Below are positions 7,689 to 16,378 of a stretch of 64,000 bases of DNA, in pieces. Made by a program: the position numbers and the translations under genes. The notes beneath the pieces were generated by a model, which was given only the letters and a program-made list of their open reading frames with translations, did no database searches and had not been told where the DNA came from. Every line of letters starts with the position of its first letter. The first letter of the stretch is position 1. The stretch comes from Sphingobacteriales bacterium. Its GTDB lineage: Bacteria; Bacteroidota; Bacteroidia; UKL13-3. Location of the stretch: contig JAJTFA010000002.1 of NCBI GenBank assembly GCA_021299635.1, positions 1-64,000 on the forward strand, in the 5' to 3' direction.

Positions 7689-8767
7689 TGTTTATTGTTC
7701 ATCGCATTGTATTTGCCTTTAATGGGATTGCATTATTGCTGCTGCTATTATCTTATGCAGCACCTTATATCAGCCCGGCTGTGTTTTGGCCGATTGCATT
7801 TTTAGGATTGGCCTACCCGGTATTGCTTATTATCAATATTCTTTTCAGTATTTACTGGATTTTATTTTTTAAGGTTAAGTTTTTAATGTCTCTAATGGTT
7901 ATTGCCATGGGTTATTCATACATCCCTAAATATGTTCAACTCAATGCCAAAAAGCTTAGTGAAAAAGATGGTGCCCTGGAAGTAGTTAGTTTTAATATGA
8001 AATATTTTGGCGCATATGAAGGAAAGAAACCGGAAGATGCAGATCACTTTTTTGAAGTATTGGATAAGGTGGCTCCGGATATTTTGTGTTTGCAGGAATG
8101 TGAGAATTTTAACACAAAAGCCGAAGGAGCTGCATTTAAAAAATTATATAAGAAAATAGGGGCTTTTTATACGTATAATCTTAGTCAGAAAGATGGTTAT
8201 AAAAGCGCAGACGGACTTATGATTGCAACCAGGTTCCCAATCATTGATTCCGGCATAGTAGAGCGCGATGAACACAGCGATAACTATACCATATTTGTAG
8301 ATATAAAGGTGGGCGAGCAAACGTATCGCATCATTAATACCCATTTGCAATCAATCAGGTTTGAAGAAAAGGAATACAAGGCTGTAAAGGAATTTGATTT
8401 CGAAAATGATACTGTGGTATCCGGTTATAAGAGTATTACGTACAAACTAAAAACAGCATTTTTAAAAAGAGCCAAACAAGCAGAAACTATTCAGCTGTTT
8501 ATTGAGCGATCGCCATATCCGGTTATTGTTTGCGGAGATTTTAACGACTCCCCTACCTCCTACGCGTATCATCATGTAAGGGGAAATTTAAAAGATGCAT
8601 TTATAGAAGCAGCCAGTGGCTTGGGTAGAACATATACCGGAAATGCTCCTTCTTTGAGAATAGATTATATTTTATTTGACGCTTCGCTAGATGCTTTTAA
8701 TTATTATGCAAAGCCTTTTGAATTTAGCGACCACAAGATGGTAACCTGCACTTTAAAATCAAAATAG
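7688..8767 (+). CDS. Membrane-anchored endonuclease/exonuclease/phosphatase family protein
   Basis: A 359-aa protein. Residues 1-~85 contain three hydrophobic helices; from ~95 on lies an EEP (exonuclease III-like) domain. Its motifs are EVVSFNMKYFG, LCLQECE (metal-binding Glu), INTHLQS, VIVCGDFNDSPTSYAY (catalytic Asp/Asn), RIDYILFD and the final FSDHKMV (catalytic His). All catalytic residues are visible. The membrane anchor argues for a phosphodiesterase or phosphatase on a lipid or nucleotide rather than DNA repair. It is the third gene of the rhomboid operon and ends 11 bp from the convergent ClC gene. Substrate unknown. Confidence 0.85.
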   Translation: MFIVHRIVFAFNGIALLLLLLSYAAPYISPAVFWPIAFLGLAYPVLLIINILFSIYWILFFKVKFLMSLMVIAMGYSYIPKYVQLNAKKLSEKDGALEVVSFNMKYFGAYEGKKPEDADHFFEVLDKVAPDILCLQECENFNTKAEGAAFKKLYKKIGAFYTYNLSQKDGYKSADGLMIATRFPIIDSGIVERDEHSDNYTIFVDIKVGEQTYRIINTHLQSIRFEEKEYKAVKEFDFENDTVVSGYKSITYKLKTAFLKRAKQAETIQLFIERSPYPVIVCGDFNDSPTSYAYHHVRGNLKDAFIEAASGLGRTYTGNAPSLRIDYILFDASLDAFNYYAKPFEFSDHKMVTCTLKSK

Positions 8768-8778
8768 CCAAACAGTTT

Positions 8779-10566
8779 TTATACTTCTGTTTTACTCATC
8801 AACTGCTCACGGTACTTGCTTAGCAGGCTCGACTTGGAAATAAACCCTACATAACGATTCTCATGCAAAATGGGAATATTCCATATTTGATGGTCTTCAA
8901 ACTTTTTTATTAGCTGTAATACTGTTTCCTGCTGATAAGCTATTGCAGGTGGTGCGTTCATCAAGTCCTTCACTCTAACCTTGTCATACTTGTCACGCTC
9001 AAACATAATGCTTCGGATATCATCAAGCATAATGATACCCTCTAATTCTTCATCTGCAGAAACTACAGGAAAAATATTCCGCTTGGATGAGGCAACTATC
9101 TGAACCAGCTCACTAAGGGTTTGATTGGGTCTTAGCTTGGAAAAATCGTTTTCAATAAGTGCACTCAAGTTCATTTGATTAAGCAACTCCTCATCCTTGT
9201 CTTTAATGAGAAGCCCTTTATCCGCAAGTACTTTATAGTAAATAGAGTTGGGCTCAAAATAGCGGGTAGTAAAATATGATATAGAAGATACTAGCATAAG
9301 CGGCACAAACAAGACATAACCGCCTGTAATTTCAGCAATTAAAAAGATGCCTGTGAGAGGGGCATGCAATACACCGCTAACGAGTCCGCACATGGCAACT
9401 GCAATAAAGTTAGCCTCATTCAATGTAACAATATTCAGGCTATTCATAAAATGGACGAAAACAAAACCCAGTGTAGCGCCTGTAAATAATGAGGGTCCAA
9501 AAATCCCTCCGTTACCCCCTGCACCAATGGTTATGGCAGAGGCAACAACTTTTATGAGTGCAACAGCCAAAGCAAACAACAAAATAAAAGTGTCGTTGCT
9601 TTGCTGTTTATAAAACAAGCTTCGCTCCAACAAAGATTCATAATTACCGGCCATCAATTCGTTTATCACCCCATATCCCTCTCCATAAAGTGGCGGAAAA
9701 ATAAAAAGAAATAATCCCAGCCCAATTGCGCCTAGAATAGCTTTATGCCAACTATTTTTTCTGCGATGAAAAAAGTTCTCAATCTTAACAGCTGCACGAA
9801 TCATGTATGCTGAAGTAAGACCACAAACACCTCCTAGTAGCAAATAAAAGGGCACTGCATTTAATGCCCAACTATTGGTGGTAAGGAAAAAAAGTTGCTG
9901 CTCACCAAACAATTTAGAAACCAACGCACCGCAGGCTGATGCGATTAGAATTGGGACGAATGCAGGGATGGACAATTCACTCAGTAAAACCTCAAAAGAA
10001 AAAATAACGCCTGCGATTGGGCTGTTAAATACTGCTGCAATGCCGGCAGCTGCGCCACCGGCCAATAATAACGTGCGGTCTTGCCGACTCATCCATAAAT
10101 TTTTTGCAGTGTTTGATCCGAGCGCAGAACCTGTAACAGCAATAGGAGCTTCTAGTCCTGCTGAACCACCAAAACCTATTGTTAGCGCACTGGTAATTAA
10201 ATGTGAATACGTTTTGTGTAGTTCTACACGAGAAGCTTTGTGTGTAATGGCATAGATAATACTGCTCAGTCCTTTATCAAAATTAAGTTTGTAATGAAAC
10301 AAACGCAGGTAGAGCATGGTAAGCAAAATGCCTACTAGCGGATACATCAGATAAAGGTAGTTTTCATATTTAATATCAAAACCACTTTGACAAACCCACT
10401 GAAAAAAATGAACAAGATATTTAAGCAATACTGCTGCCAATCCCGATAAAATACCGGTTATGCCGCTTGCAACCAGTAAAAAGTTTTTGTCGCTGATGTA
10501 TTTTCCCCGTTGCTTAATAAATTCATGAAATAGGATATTAGCTCTTATGCGGAGTATTTTAAACAT
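8779..10566 (-). CDS. ClC-family chloride channel/transporter with C-terminal CBS pair
   Basis: A 595-aa inner-membrane protein. The voltage-gated chloride channel (ClC) core occupies residues ~20-430. It shows the gating-glutamate loop GGSAGLEAPIAVTGSALGS (~133), equivalent to GREGP, and GAGGNGGIFGPSLFTGATLG (~345), equivalent to GIFAP. Residues ~460-590 form two CBS domains (LSELVQIVASSKRNIFPVVS, then YQQETVLQLIKKFEDHQIWN) that usually bind adenine nucleotides and regulate transport. Family length is normal for the CBS-bearing subgroup. It is the last gene of the long minus-strand run, 6 bp after gldH. Whether it is a channel or an H+/Cl- antiporter cannot be told from this reading. Confidence 0.92.
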   Translation of the reverse strand: MFKILRIRANILFHEFIKQRGKYISDKNFLLVASGITGILSGLAAVLLKYLVHFFQWVCQSGFDIKYENYLYLMYPLVGILLTMLYLRLFHYKLNFDKGLSSIIYAITHKASRVELHKTYSHLITSALTIGFGGSAGLEAPIAVTGSALGSNTAKNLWMSRQDRTLLLAGGAAAGIAAVFNSPIAGVIFSFEVLLSELSIPAFVPILIASACGALVSKLFGEQQLFFLTTNSWALNAVPFYLLLGGVCGLTSAYMIRAAVKIENFFHRRKNSWHKAILGAIGLGLFLFIFPPLYGEGYGVINELMAGNYESLLERSLFYKQQSNDTFILLFALAVALIKVVASAITIGAGGNGGIFGPSLFTGATLGFVFVHFMNSLNIVTLNEANFIAVAMCGLVSGVLHAPLTGIFLIAEITGGYVLFVPLMLVSSISYFTTRYFEPNSIYYKVLADKGLLIKDKDEELLNQMNLSALIENDFSKLRPNQTLSELVQIVASSKRNIFPVVSADEELEGIIMLDDIRSIMFERDKYDKVRVKDLMNAPPAIAYQQETVLQLIKKFEDHQIWNIPILHENRYVGFISKSSLLSKYREQLMSKTEV

Positions 10567-10572
10567 GGGCTG

Positions 10573-11058
10573 CTATTCCTTTTCCTGTCTCCACTCCTCC
10601 ACACGTATTCCGGTACTTTTAATATGCATGAGTGTATCTTCTCGCATATTTTGTTCTATTTCAAATCTGTAAAAGCCGCTTTTGGGAAATTTAATACGAT
10701 TGTAAATAGGGAATTGGTAATCATATAAATCACCCAGTCCGTTTCCAAGCCATTTACCGCGCTCATCGGCCAGTTTCATTTCAATTCTCCGCTTGTCTGT
10801 TTGCTTATCAGGACTGGTTGTATGCACCCATAAAAAAATATTGCTGTACTTATAATCAGAAGCAACCCTTAGGTTTACCAATACATTGTAGAATTTAACC
10901 GTGTCCGTAATCTGCACATCAAATGGGATACGATTTTGGTAATGCCATCCGGTAGGCTCCAGATTTTTATTTACCTCATATAACCTGCCGGGGTCGCAGG
11001 AAGCAAGTGCCAACATTAGGCATATAACTAACCATGCTTGTATGCCGCAGTTTTTCAA
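10573..11058 (-). CDS. gldH: Gliding motility lipoprotein GldH
   Basis: A 161-aa lipoprotein with a hydrophobic signal segment and lipobox LASC (Cys21). The mature part matches the GldH family: WHYQNRIPFDVQITDTVKFY, LVNLRVASDYKYSNIFLWVH, and FPKSGFYRFEIEQNMREDTL near the end. GldH is required for gliding in Flavobacterium johnsoniae and occurs widely in Bacteroidota, including non-gliders, where its exact role is unclear. Its ATG overlaps the ricT stop by 4 bp, so the two are translationally coupled. Presence does not prove that this organism glides; no other gld gene is in the window. Confidence 0.9.
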   Translation of the reverse strand: MKNCGIQAWLVICLMLALASCDPGRLYEVNKNLEPTGWHYQNRIPFDVQITDTVKFYNVLVNLRVASDYKYSNIFLWVHTTSPDKQTDKRRIEMKLADERGKWLGNGLGDLYDYQFPIYNRIKFPKSGFYRFEIEQNMREDTLMHIKSTGIRVEEWRQEKE

Positions 11059-12203
11059 TTCTTAGGTTTATTTGGGTTGTTATTATTATTGCGAATCTTG
11101 TTACGGTTATTGCGGTTTTTATTTTTGTTCTTATTCTTATTGCGGGCATCCAATCTGTTAAGGTCACCTGTGCCCATATCATTTTTAAACTCAAACTCAA
11201 CCACTTTCTTTTGTTCTTTTTTAGGAGCCGCTATTTCCGGTTTTTCACCATTTCTATTTTGCGCCTGTATACTTTTAACCTGATCCGTGGAAAGGGATAA
11301 CCAGTCGCCACCAAATTCAAACTCGGGCACAAACCACATCAAACGTTTAAGAATATCGGTTTTAATTAGTTTATAAACACCATTTGCTAGTTCAATCTTA
11401 ATGTGGTCTCCTTCCGGAAAATCCTTCATGGCTTCCAAATAGTTATCGAGCTCAAAATTGAGACAGCATTTTAGCCTTCCGCATTGTCCGGAAAGTTTCA
11501 ATGGATTTAAAGACAGATTTTGATAACGTGCGGCACTGGTGTGCACCATTTTAAAGTCGGTTAGCCAGGTTGAGCAGCATAGTTCTCGCCCGCATGATCC
11601 AATGGCACCAAGCCTGCCGGCTTCTTGACGGTATCCGATTTGGCGCATCTCTATTCTCACTTTAAATGCATCCGCCAGTTTTTTAATTAACTCCCTGAAA
11701 TCTACACGTTCTTCTGCAGTATAGAAAAAAGTAGCTTTACGCCTATCGCCTTGGTACTCCACATCACTTAGCTTCATGCTCAGTCCCAATTGCAATGCTA
11801 TGGTACGTGCCTTATACATGGTTGGAACCTCCAGTTCCTGGTTTTCTTTCCAGCGCTGAACATCTGAATCGTTGGCACGTCTGATTATTTTTCTGAACTC
11901 TTCATCCTCTCTAAGGCCATTTTTTTTGAGTTGAAGCTTAACCAGTTCTCCTTTCATGGAAACCTTACCAATATCGTAACCATTTTCCAGCTCAACCACA
12001 ACAACATCATTCAGAGTAATATCAAGTTTATGGCTATTTCTGTAGTATTCTTTGCGTGTGCCTTTAAAACGAACCTCAATTACATCAAAAGGTTTCATAT
12101 AGGCAGGCAACTCCATCATGCCCAGCCAGTCGTAAGTATTTAATTTATTGCACCCTCCGGTACTACACCCTCCGGAAGAGCATCCGCCAGTTCCACATCC
12201 CAT
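11055..12203 (-). CDS. ricT: RicT/YaaT-like PSP1-domain protein
   Basis: A 382-aa cytoplasmic protein with a PSP1 domain at about 40-290. Diagnostic parts are VVVELENGYDIGKVS, FFYTAEERVDFRELIKKLAD, IGSCGRELCCSTWL and LSGQCGRLKCCLNFE, whose cysteines can hold an iron-sulfur cluster as in the B. subtilis RicAFT complex that helps RNase Y mature mRNAs. The first 20 residues are a glycine/cysteine cluster (six Cys, CGTGGCSSGGCSTGGC). The last ~35 residues are a Lys/Asn/Arg low-complexity tail. Upstream is holB; downstream, with 4-bp overlap, is gldH. No ricA or ricF is present, so the partner set may differ. Family call firm, function by analogy. Confidence 0.88.
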   Translation of the reverse strand: MGCGTGGCSSGGCSTGGCNKLNTYDWLGMMELPAYMKPFDVIEVRFKGTRKEYYRNSHKLDITLNDVVVVELENGYDIGKVSMKGELVKLQLKKNGLREDEEFRKIIRRANDSDVQRWKENQELEVPTMYKARTIALQLGLSMKLSDVEYQGDRRKATFFYTAEERVDFRELIKKLADAFKVRIEMRQIGYRQEAGRLGAIGSCGRELCCSTWLTDFKMVHTSAARYQNLSLNPLKLSGQCGRLKCCLNFELDNYLEAMKDFPEGDHIKIELANGVYKLIKTDILKRLMWFVPEFEFGGDWLSLSTDQVKSIQAQNRNGEKPEIAAPKKEQKKVVEFEFKNDMGTGDLNRLDARNKNKNKNKNRNNRNKIRNNNNNPNKPKN

Positions 12204-12251
12204 GTATTGTTTTATAATTAAACGTGTAAGTAAATGAATATCAATTACAGA

Positions 12252-13379
12252 TTAAGCCTGTTTGGTCTTTATCATGCGTTGGGCAATATACAAAGAAAGA
12301 TTCAAAAAGGTGATGCGCAGGTCGGCATTCCTTTCCAGATGAAAGGTGCTTTGGTTCAACGCTTTGGTAATGTGTTCAATATTGTCATTATTAAAGGCAA
12401 TGGAAAATTTCTCAATAAACTGCCTTTCCTGTTCGCTTAGCTTAATAAGTCGGTGATCGGCATTTTGATATAAAAATACTGCCCTAAGCATATGCAAGCT
12501 GTATCCGGTAAAGCTTTTAATAAACTCTCGTCCGGTTCCGATTATTTTTTCTATGGCTATATTCATGCCATCAATCTTTCGTCCGTAGCAGGCACGCATC
12601 CAGTCAACAAACAGGTCATGATAATCAGACCTGCCTGCACCCGTTAAGCTGTTTGCCAGCGACAGATTGCCTTCGCTCACGCGGGCAATTGTTTCTGCCT
12701 CAGCAAGCTCAATTCCAGCATTTTTAATAAGCGTTTCCGTAATTTCTTCGTCTTTTAGACTTGGTATTTTAAGTGTTTGTGCCCTAGATAGTATGGTTGC
12801 AATTACCTTGTCAGCATCCTGAGCAACTAGAATAATCAAGGTTTTTTCTGGTGGCTCTTCAAGTAATTTTAAGAGAATATTGCCTTCCTGCTTTAAATAC
12901 TCCGGTAGCCATATAATTACTGTTTTGTATTTGGCCTCATAAGATTTGAGTCCTAATTTTCTTATAATATCCCTGCACTCCTCTGCCGTTATGTTGCCCT
13001 GCTTTTTTCCCTCCTCGTCCAATTGCAGCAGCCATTGCAGTTCGCTGATGTAAGGGTTAGTTGTAAATACTTTTCTCCATTCCTCAATAAAATCATTACT
13101 CAGCCTTTTCTTTTCAGGATTGGTTATGGTAGGAAAAGTAAAATGTAAGTCGGGGTGAATGAGTTTTTGTATTTTGATGCAAGAAGCGCATTGTCCGCAA
13201 CTATCTGTATCTGTTGGTTGCTGGCAGTTTATATATTGGGCATAGGCAACAGCTAAGGCCAAAGCACCACTGCCTTCAGGACCCAAGAAAATTTGGGTGT
13301 GGCTGATACGACCGGTTTGAACACTCTGAATAAGGCGTTGTTTTATTTCTGCCTGTCCAACAATATCAATAAACTGCAT
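12252..13379 (-). CDS. holB: DNA polymerase III subunit delta'
   Basis: A 375-aa AAA+ clamp-loader subunit. It starts MQFIDIVGQAEIKQRLIQSV, with the Walker A position GPEGSGALALA (~34) lacking the Lys-Ser/Thr pair needed to bind ATP, as expected for a non-catalytic delta' subunit. The zinc module is CxnCGQCASC (~52-66, CGQCASCIKIQ). Sensor and lid elements follow: LKLLEEPPEKTLIILVAQDA and ILSRAQTLKIP. Delta' acts with DnaX and HolA in loading the sliding clamp. It is 48 bp upstream of ricT in the same orientation, a linkage also seen in Gram-positives between holB and the PSP1 gene. Confidence 0.88.
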   Translation of the reverse strand: MQFIDIVGQAEIKQRLIQSVQTGRISHTQIFLGPEGSGALALAVAYAQYINCQQPTDTDSCGQCASCIKIQKLIHPDLHFTFPTITNPEKKRLSNDFIEEWRKVFTTNPYISELQWLLQLDEEGKKQGNITAEECRDIIRKLGLKSYEAKYKTVIIWLPEYLKQEGNILLKLLEEPPEKTLIILVAQDADKVIATILSRAQTLKIPSLKDEEITETLIKNAGIELAEAETIARVSEGNLSLANSLTGAGRSDYHDLFVDWMRACYGRKIDGMNIAIEKIIGTGREFIKSFTGYSLHMLRAVFLYQNADHRLIKLSEQERQFIEKFSIAFNNDNIEHITKALNQSTFHLERNADLRITFLNLSLYIAQRMIKTKQA

Positions 13380-13431
13380 AAAGATTCAAATAAACGAAAA
13401 ATACAAGAACTTAGGATTATTCAATTGGCGA

Positions 13432-13908
13432 TTACTGCTGTTGCACAGTATCAGCAACTAAAACTAATTCATCTTTGCTGTGCAGTGCCCACATGGCTAG
13501 TAACTCAATTTCATCAGGGTTTAAGCGGGCACTGCTATGTGCAAACGTATAGGAAAATAGTGGCATTTCTTTCTCCCTCACCATTTCGGCAATTTCATCC
13601 AGTTTATGTTTTTGACTTTTGAGCGAATACTCTTTAAATGCAGAAAAATTCAATTCATCCTTACCCTCCTGAACGTGGTTGTCTAACCACCAAGCAAGCG
13701 GCTGTATATTGCTATACCATGGATATGTTGTGTGGTTGCTGTGGCAATCATAGCAAGCGGTTTCAAGCAACTCCTTTACTTCCAAAGGAACACTAACTAC
13801 CTTGGCAATATGAGAATCAGTGTAAATTTCACCTTCGTTCTTTTCAGGTTTTATCGCTTGTATCACAATCAATGCAAGCACTAAAGTGATGATGATTCTG
13901 TTTTTCAT
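13432..13908 (-). CDS. Haem-binding domain protein (periplasmic, CxxCH)
   Basis: A 158-aa exported protein. Its N-terminal hydrophobic segment (IIITLVLALIVIQAI) serves as signal or anchor. One c-type haem motif, C52-YD-C55-H56, lies in ACYDCHSNHTTYPWYSNIQP, followed by LAWWLDNHVQEGKDELNFS. This is the pattern of the Pfam haem-binding (Haem_bd) family common in Bacteroidota, whose members are small membrane-attached monohaem proteins of uncertain redox role. It sits between exonuclease III and holB with gaps of ~50 bp on each side, so it may or may not be in the same transcript. No partner oxidase is nearby. Confidence 0.82.
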   Translation of the reverse strand: MKNRIIITLVLALIVIQAIKPEKNEGEIYTDSHIAKVVSVPLEVKELLETACYDCHSNHTTYPWYSNIQPLAWWLDNHVQEGKDELNFSAFKEYSLKSQKHKLDEIAEMVREKEMPLFSYTFAHSSARLNPDEIELLAMWALHSKDELVLVADTVQQQ

Positions 13909-13962
13909 GGGGTTGTAAGAATTGGTATTTAATCAGATTGTGATAAAATGAATTAAACTGTT

Positions 13963-14718
13963 TTATTCTGCCTCAACCCAAACCGGACAGTGATCACTGT
14001 GAACTACTTGTTGCAAAATTCCTGCTGCCTTAACCGTTACCTGAGGAGTGGTAACACAATAATCAATTCGCCAACCTTTGTTACGTTCTCGTGCAGCTGC
14101 CCGATAGGTCCACCAGCTGTATTGATGGGGTTCAGGATGAAACAAACGGAAAGTGTCAATAAATCCGCTGTCAAGGAACTTGCTCATCCACTCACGCTCC
14201 TCAGGTAAAAAACCTGAGCTGTTCTTATTTCCAACAGGGTCATGTATATCTATAGGCTTGTGGCAAATATTGTAATCACCGCATATCACCAACTTTTTGT
14301 TTTGCTTCTTAAGGTTATGTATGTAATCATAAAAAAAATCAAGCCATTGCATTTTATATCCTTGCCTGGTTTCTCCGCTTGATCCTGAAGGTATATAAAC
14401 ACTGATTACCGACAAATCGCCAAAGTCAGCCCTTACTATTCTTCCCTCTTCATCATACACCTCATTCCCGAAACCATAAGTAACTAAATCAGGTTTATGT
14501 CTTGTAAAAATAGCTACACCGCTATATCCTTTTTTTTGAGCCGAAAACCAGTAGCTCTTGTAGCCAAGCAAATCAAAAGTGCTGTGATCCACTTGTTCTC
14601 GGAGGGCTTTGGTTTCTTGGAAACAATAGACATCCGCTTTGCGTTGCTCCATCCAGTTAAGCAAGCCCTTATTCAATGCAGAGCGTATACCATTGATATT
14701 ATAAGAAACAATTTGCAT
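13963..14718 (-). CDS. xth: Exodeoxyribonuclease III / AP endonuclease
   Basis: A 251-aa EEP-family enzyme of usual length. Motifs are MQIVSYNINGIRSALNKGL, CFQETKA (metal Glu), VISVYIPSG, VICGDYNICHKPIDIHDP (active-site Asp-Asn), WRIDYCVTT and the catalytic SDHCPV at the C-terminus. The long spacing and the GWRIDY motif fit exonuclease III rather than the membrane phosphodiesterase at 7688. It cleaves DNA 5' of abasic sites in base-excision repair and degrades 3' ends. It lies 5 bp downstream of the cyclophilin gene, so they share a transcript. Confidence 0.93.
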   Translation of the reverse strand: MQIVSYNINGIRSALNKGLLNWMEQRKADVYCFQETKALREQVDHSTFDLLGYKSYWFSAQKKGYSGVAIFTRHKPDLVTYGFGNEVYDEEGRIVRADFGDLSVISVYIPSGSSGETRQGYKMQWLDFFYDYIHNLKKQNKKLVICGDYNICHKPIDIHDPVGNKNSSGFLPEEREWMSKFLDSGFIDTFRLFHPEPHQYSWWTYRAAARERNKGWRIDYCVTTPQVTVKAAGILQQVVHSDHCPVWVEAE

Positions 14719-14723
14719 GCTGG

Positions 14724-15323
14724 TTATTTATTTCTCAACTCTTCAAATACTGCTGCTGCCTTAAACTTTTTTGCAGGGCGCCCTTTGCGAATAATTTTTA
14801 CCTTAATAATTTTATCGCCTTGCTGTATGGCGTTAACCACTTCCTGCCCGCTAATGAGATGGCCGAAAATGGTGTGTCTATTGTCTAGCCAGGGGGTTGC
14901 TACGTGGGTAATAAAAAACTGGCTTCCGTTTGTTGCAGGGCCTGCATTAGCCATAGCCAATATACCGGGTCCGGTAAACCTGAATTCAGGAACAAACTCA
15001 TCCTTAAATGAATAACCCGGCCCTCCAGTTCCGTTGCCCAGCGGATCACCACCTTGAATCATGAAATTGGAGATCACCCGGTGAAATGTGAGTCCATCAA
15101 AATATGGAACCCCCGCCCCTTTAGCCGAATTCTTTATTTTTCCTTCAGCAAGCCCAACGAAATTGGCTACTGTAAGAGGCGTTTTATCAAACGAAAGTTT
15201 AATTAGCATTGAACCTTTTGATGTTTCTATCTCGGCATACAGGCCTTTTTCCAACTTTGGTTTGGCAGCATAAATCTGAATAATTAACAGGAATGAAGAA
15301 ATTAAAACGGATATTTTTTTCAT
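14724..15323 (-). CDS. Cyclophilin-type peptidyl-prolyl cis-trans isomerase (exported)
   Basis: A 199-aa protein with an N-terminal signal peptide (MKKISVLISSFLLIIQIYA). The cyclophilin domain has YFDGLTFHRVISNFMIQGGD (catalytic Arg in FHR), then GTGGPGYSFKDEF, then ILAMANAGPATNGSQFFITH and WLDNRHTIFGHLISG. All core active-site residues (R, F, Q, F, H) are in place, so isomerase activity is expected in the periplasm. The ATG is followed by exonuclease III 5 bp after the stop. It adds to the many PPIases in this window (three parvulin-like and two FKBP genes). Confidence 0.92.
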   Translation of the reverse strand: MKKISVLISSFLLIIQIYAAKPKLEKGLYAEIETSKGSMLIKLSFDKTPLTVANFVGLAEGKIKNSAKGAGVPYFDGLTFHRVISNFMIQGGDPLGNGTGGPGYSFKDEFVPEFRFTGPGILAMANAGPATNGSQFFITHVATPWLDNRHTIFGHLISGQEVVNAIQQGDKIIKVKIIRKGRPAKKFKAAAVFEELRNK

Positions 15324-15387
15324 AATAGTTTAAGATTTGTAACACGCAAAATAAAGAAAGTTATATTATTGATTTAACTGAATTATG

Positions 15388-16368
15388 TTATAAATAATTA
15401 AAATAGAATACGAATAAAATGAGTAATAGGAATAAGCCCTCCTTGAGTAAAAATCGTTTATCGCTAATGAAAAAGTACCCGAAAATAATGGCAAGTGGCA
15501 CATTCAGATAATATAGGGCATATACAAAATTGTTATTCTCTACAAATAATCCTGCTACTCCAAAAAGCAGCATCAGGGCAAGGGTTTGAATAATTCTTCG
15601 GGTTTTAACTTTATTTCTGAAAAAATTTTGCTGAAGGTTAAATCCTGAAACTACACTTACAGGAAAAATAATGGCAAAAGGAACCAGATAATCAAACCTT
15701 TTTATGGCTGCACGAAGTATGTCCTTTTCAAAACTCTGTTTAACATATCCCATTAGCTCATTGAGATGATCGGTTAAGTAAAAAACACCAACGGTTAAAT
15801 AAATGGGCAAGGCAATACCAAGCACCGAAACAATTAGATAGCGTAAATTAAATGAAGTGAAAATAATAACACTGATTAGTATGAATGGAAGAAAAATAAT
15901 TAAATCATAATTAAACAAAAGACCTACGCCAAGATAAAATCCCGAATCTAACATGAGCAATAAAGGATTAGCCGACTCATAAAGATAGCAAAGCCTAAGA
16001 AGAAGAACCATTATGAAAAAATTGGAAACCAATTGAGGCGTTAGCTCGGATTGCTCTGGAAAGATGCTGCTTAACAATACAAACATGAGCCCCGGCATGT
16101 ATGTTTCTTTATATAATATATTATGCCTTGAACTGATATAATTAATAAGAATTGCCTGCGTTGATACAAGAAAAATATTCCCTGTTATTGCCCAGAAAGT
16201 TGGATTGCCTAAGTTTTCAATAAAATTAAATACCCATGCAGAGAATGGTGCGCTTTTAATAAAACTATAGTTGTGTGGGCTTAAAATCTCAGGGATACGC
16301 AAAGCTGCTGCCAATAAAACAGTAAGAATGCCTGCAAACAGAGTATTTTGCCTGAATAAATTTAACAA
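15388..16368 (-). CDS. DUF6427-like polytopic membrane protein
   Basis: A 326-aa protein with about eight to ten predicted membrane helices and almost no soluble part. It begins LFRQNTLFAGILTVLLAAAL with RIPEIL, and later has LFNYDLIIFLPFILISVIIF and FFISDKRFLLKEGLFLLLIL. This matches the Bacteroidota DUF6427 family as I remember it. Members are conserved in the phylum but uncharacterised. The gene follows the unknown secreted gene by 10 bp and precedes the cyclophilin by 64 bp. Function unknown; the fold resembles integral membrane enzymes acting on lipid-linked substrates, which is only a suggestion. Confidence 0.7.
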   Translation of the reverse strand: MLNLFRQNTLFAGILTVLLAAALRIPEILSPHNYSFIKSAPFSAWVFNFIENLGNPTFWAITGNIFLVSTQAILINYISSRHNILYKETYMPGLMFVLLSSIFPEQSELTPQLVSNFFIMVLLLRLCYLYESANPLLLMLDSGFYLGVGLLFNYDLIIFLPFILISVIIFTSFNLRYLIVSVLGIALPIYLTVGVFYLTDHLNELMGYVKQSFEKDILRAAIKRFDYLVPFAIIFPVSVVSGFNLQQNFFRNKVKTRRIIQTLALMLLFGVAGLFVENNNFVYALYYLNVPLAIIFGYFFISDKRFLLKEGLFLLLILFVFYFNYL

Positions 16369-16378
16369 GTTCTAAATT

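Noticed and set aside
9875-10255. 126-aa plus-strand ORF inside the ClC gene
   Set aside because: Ala/Asn/Pro-rich shadow lying wholly opposite the conserved ClC core; no motif.
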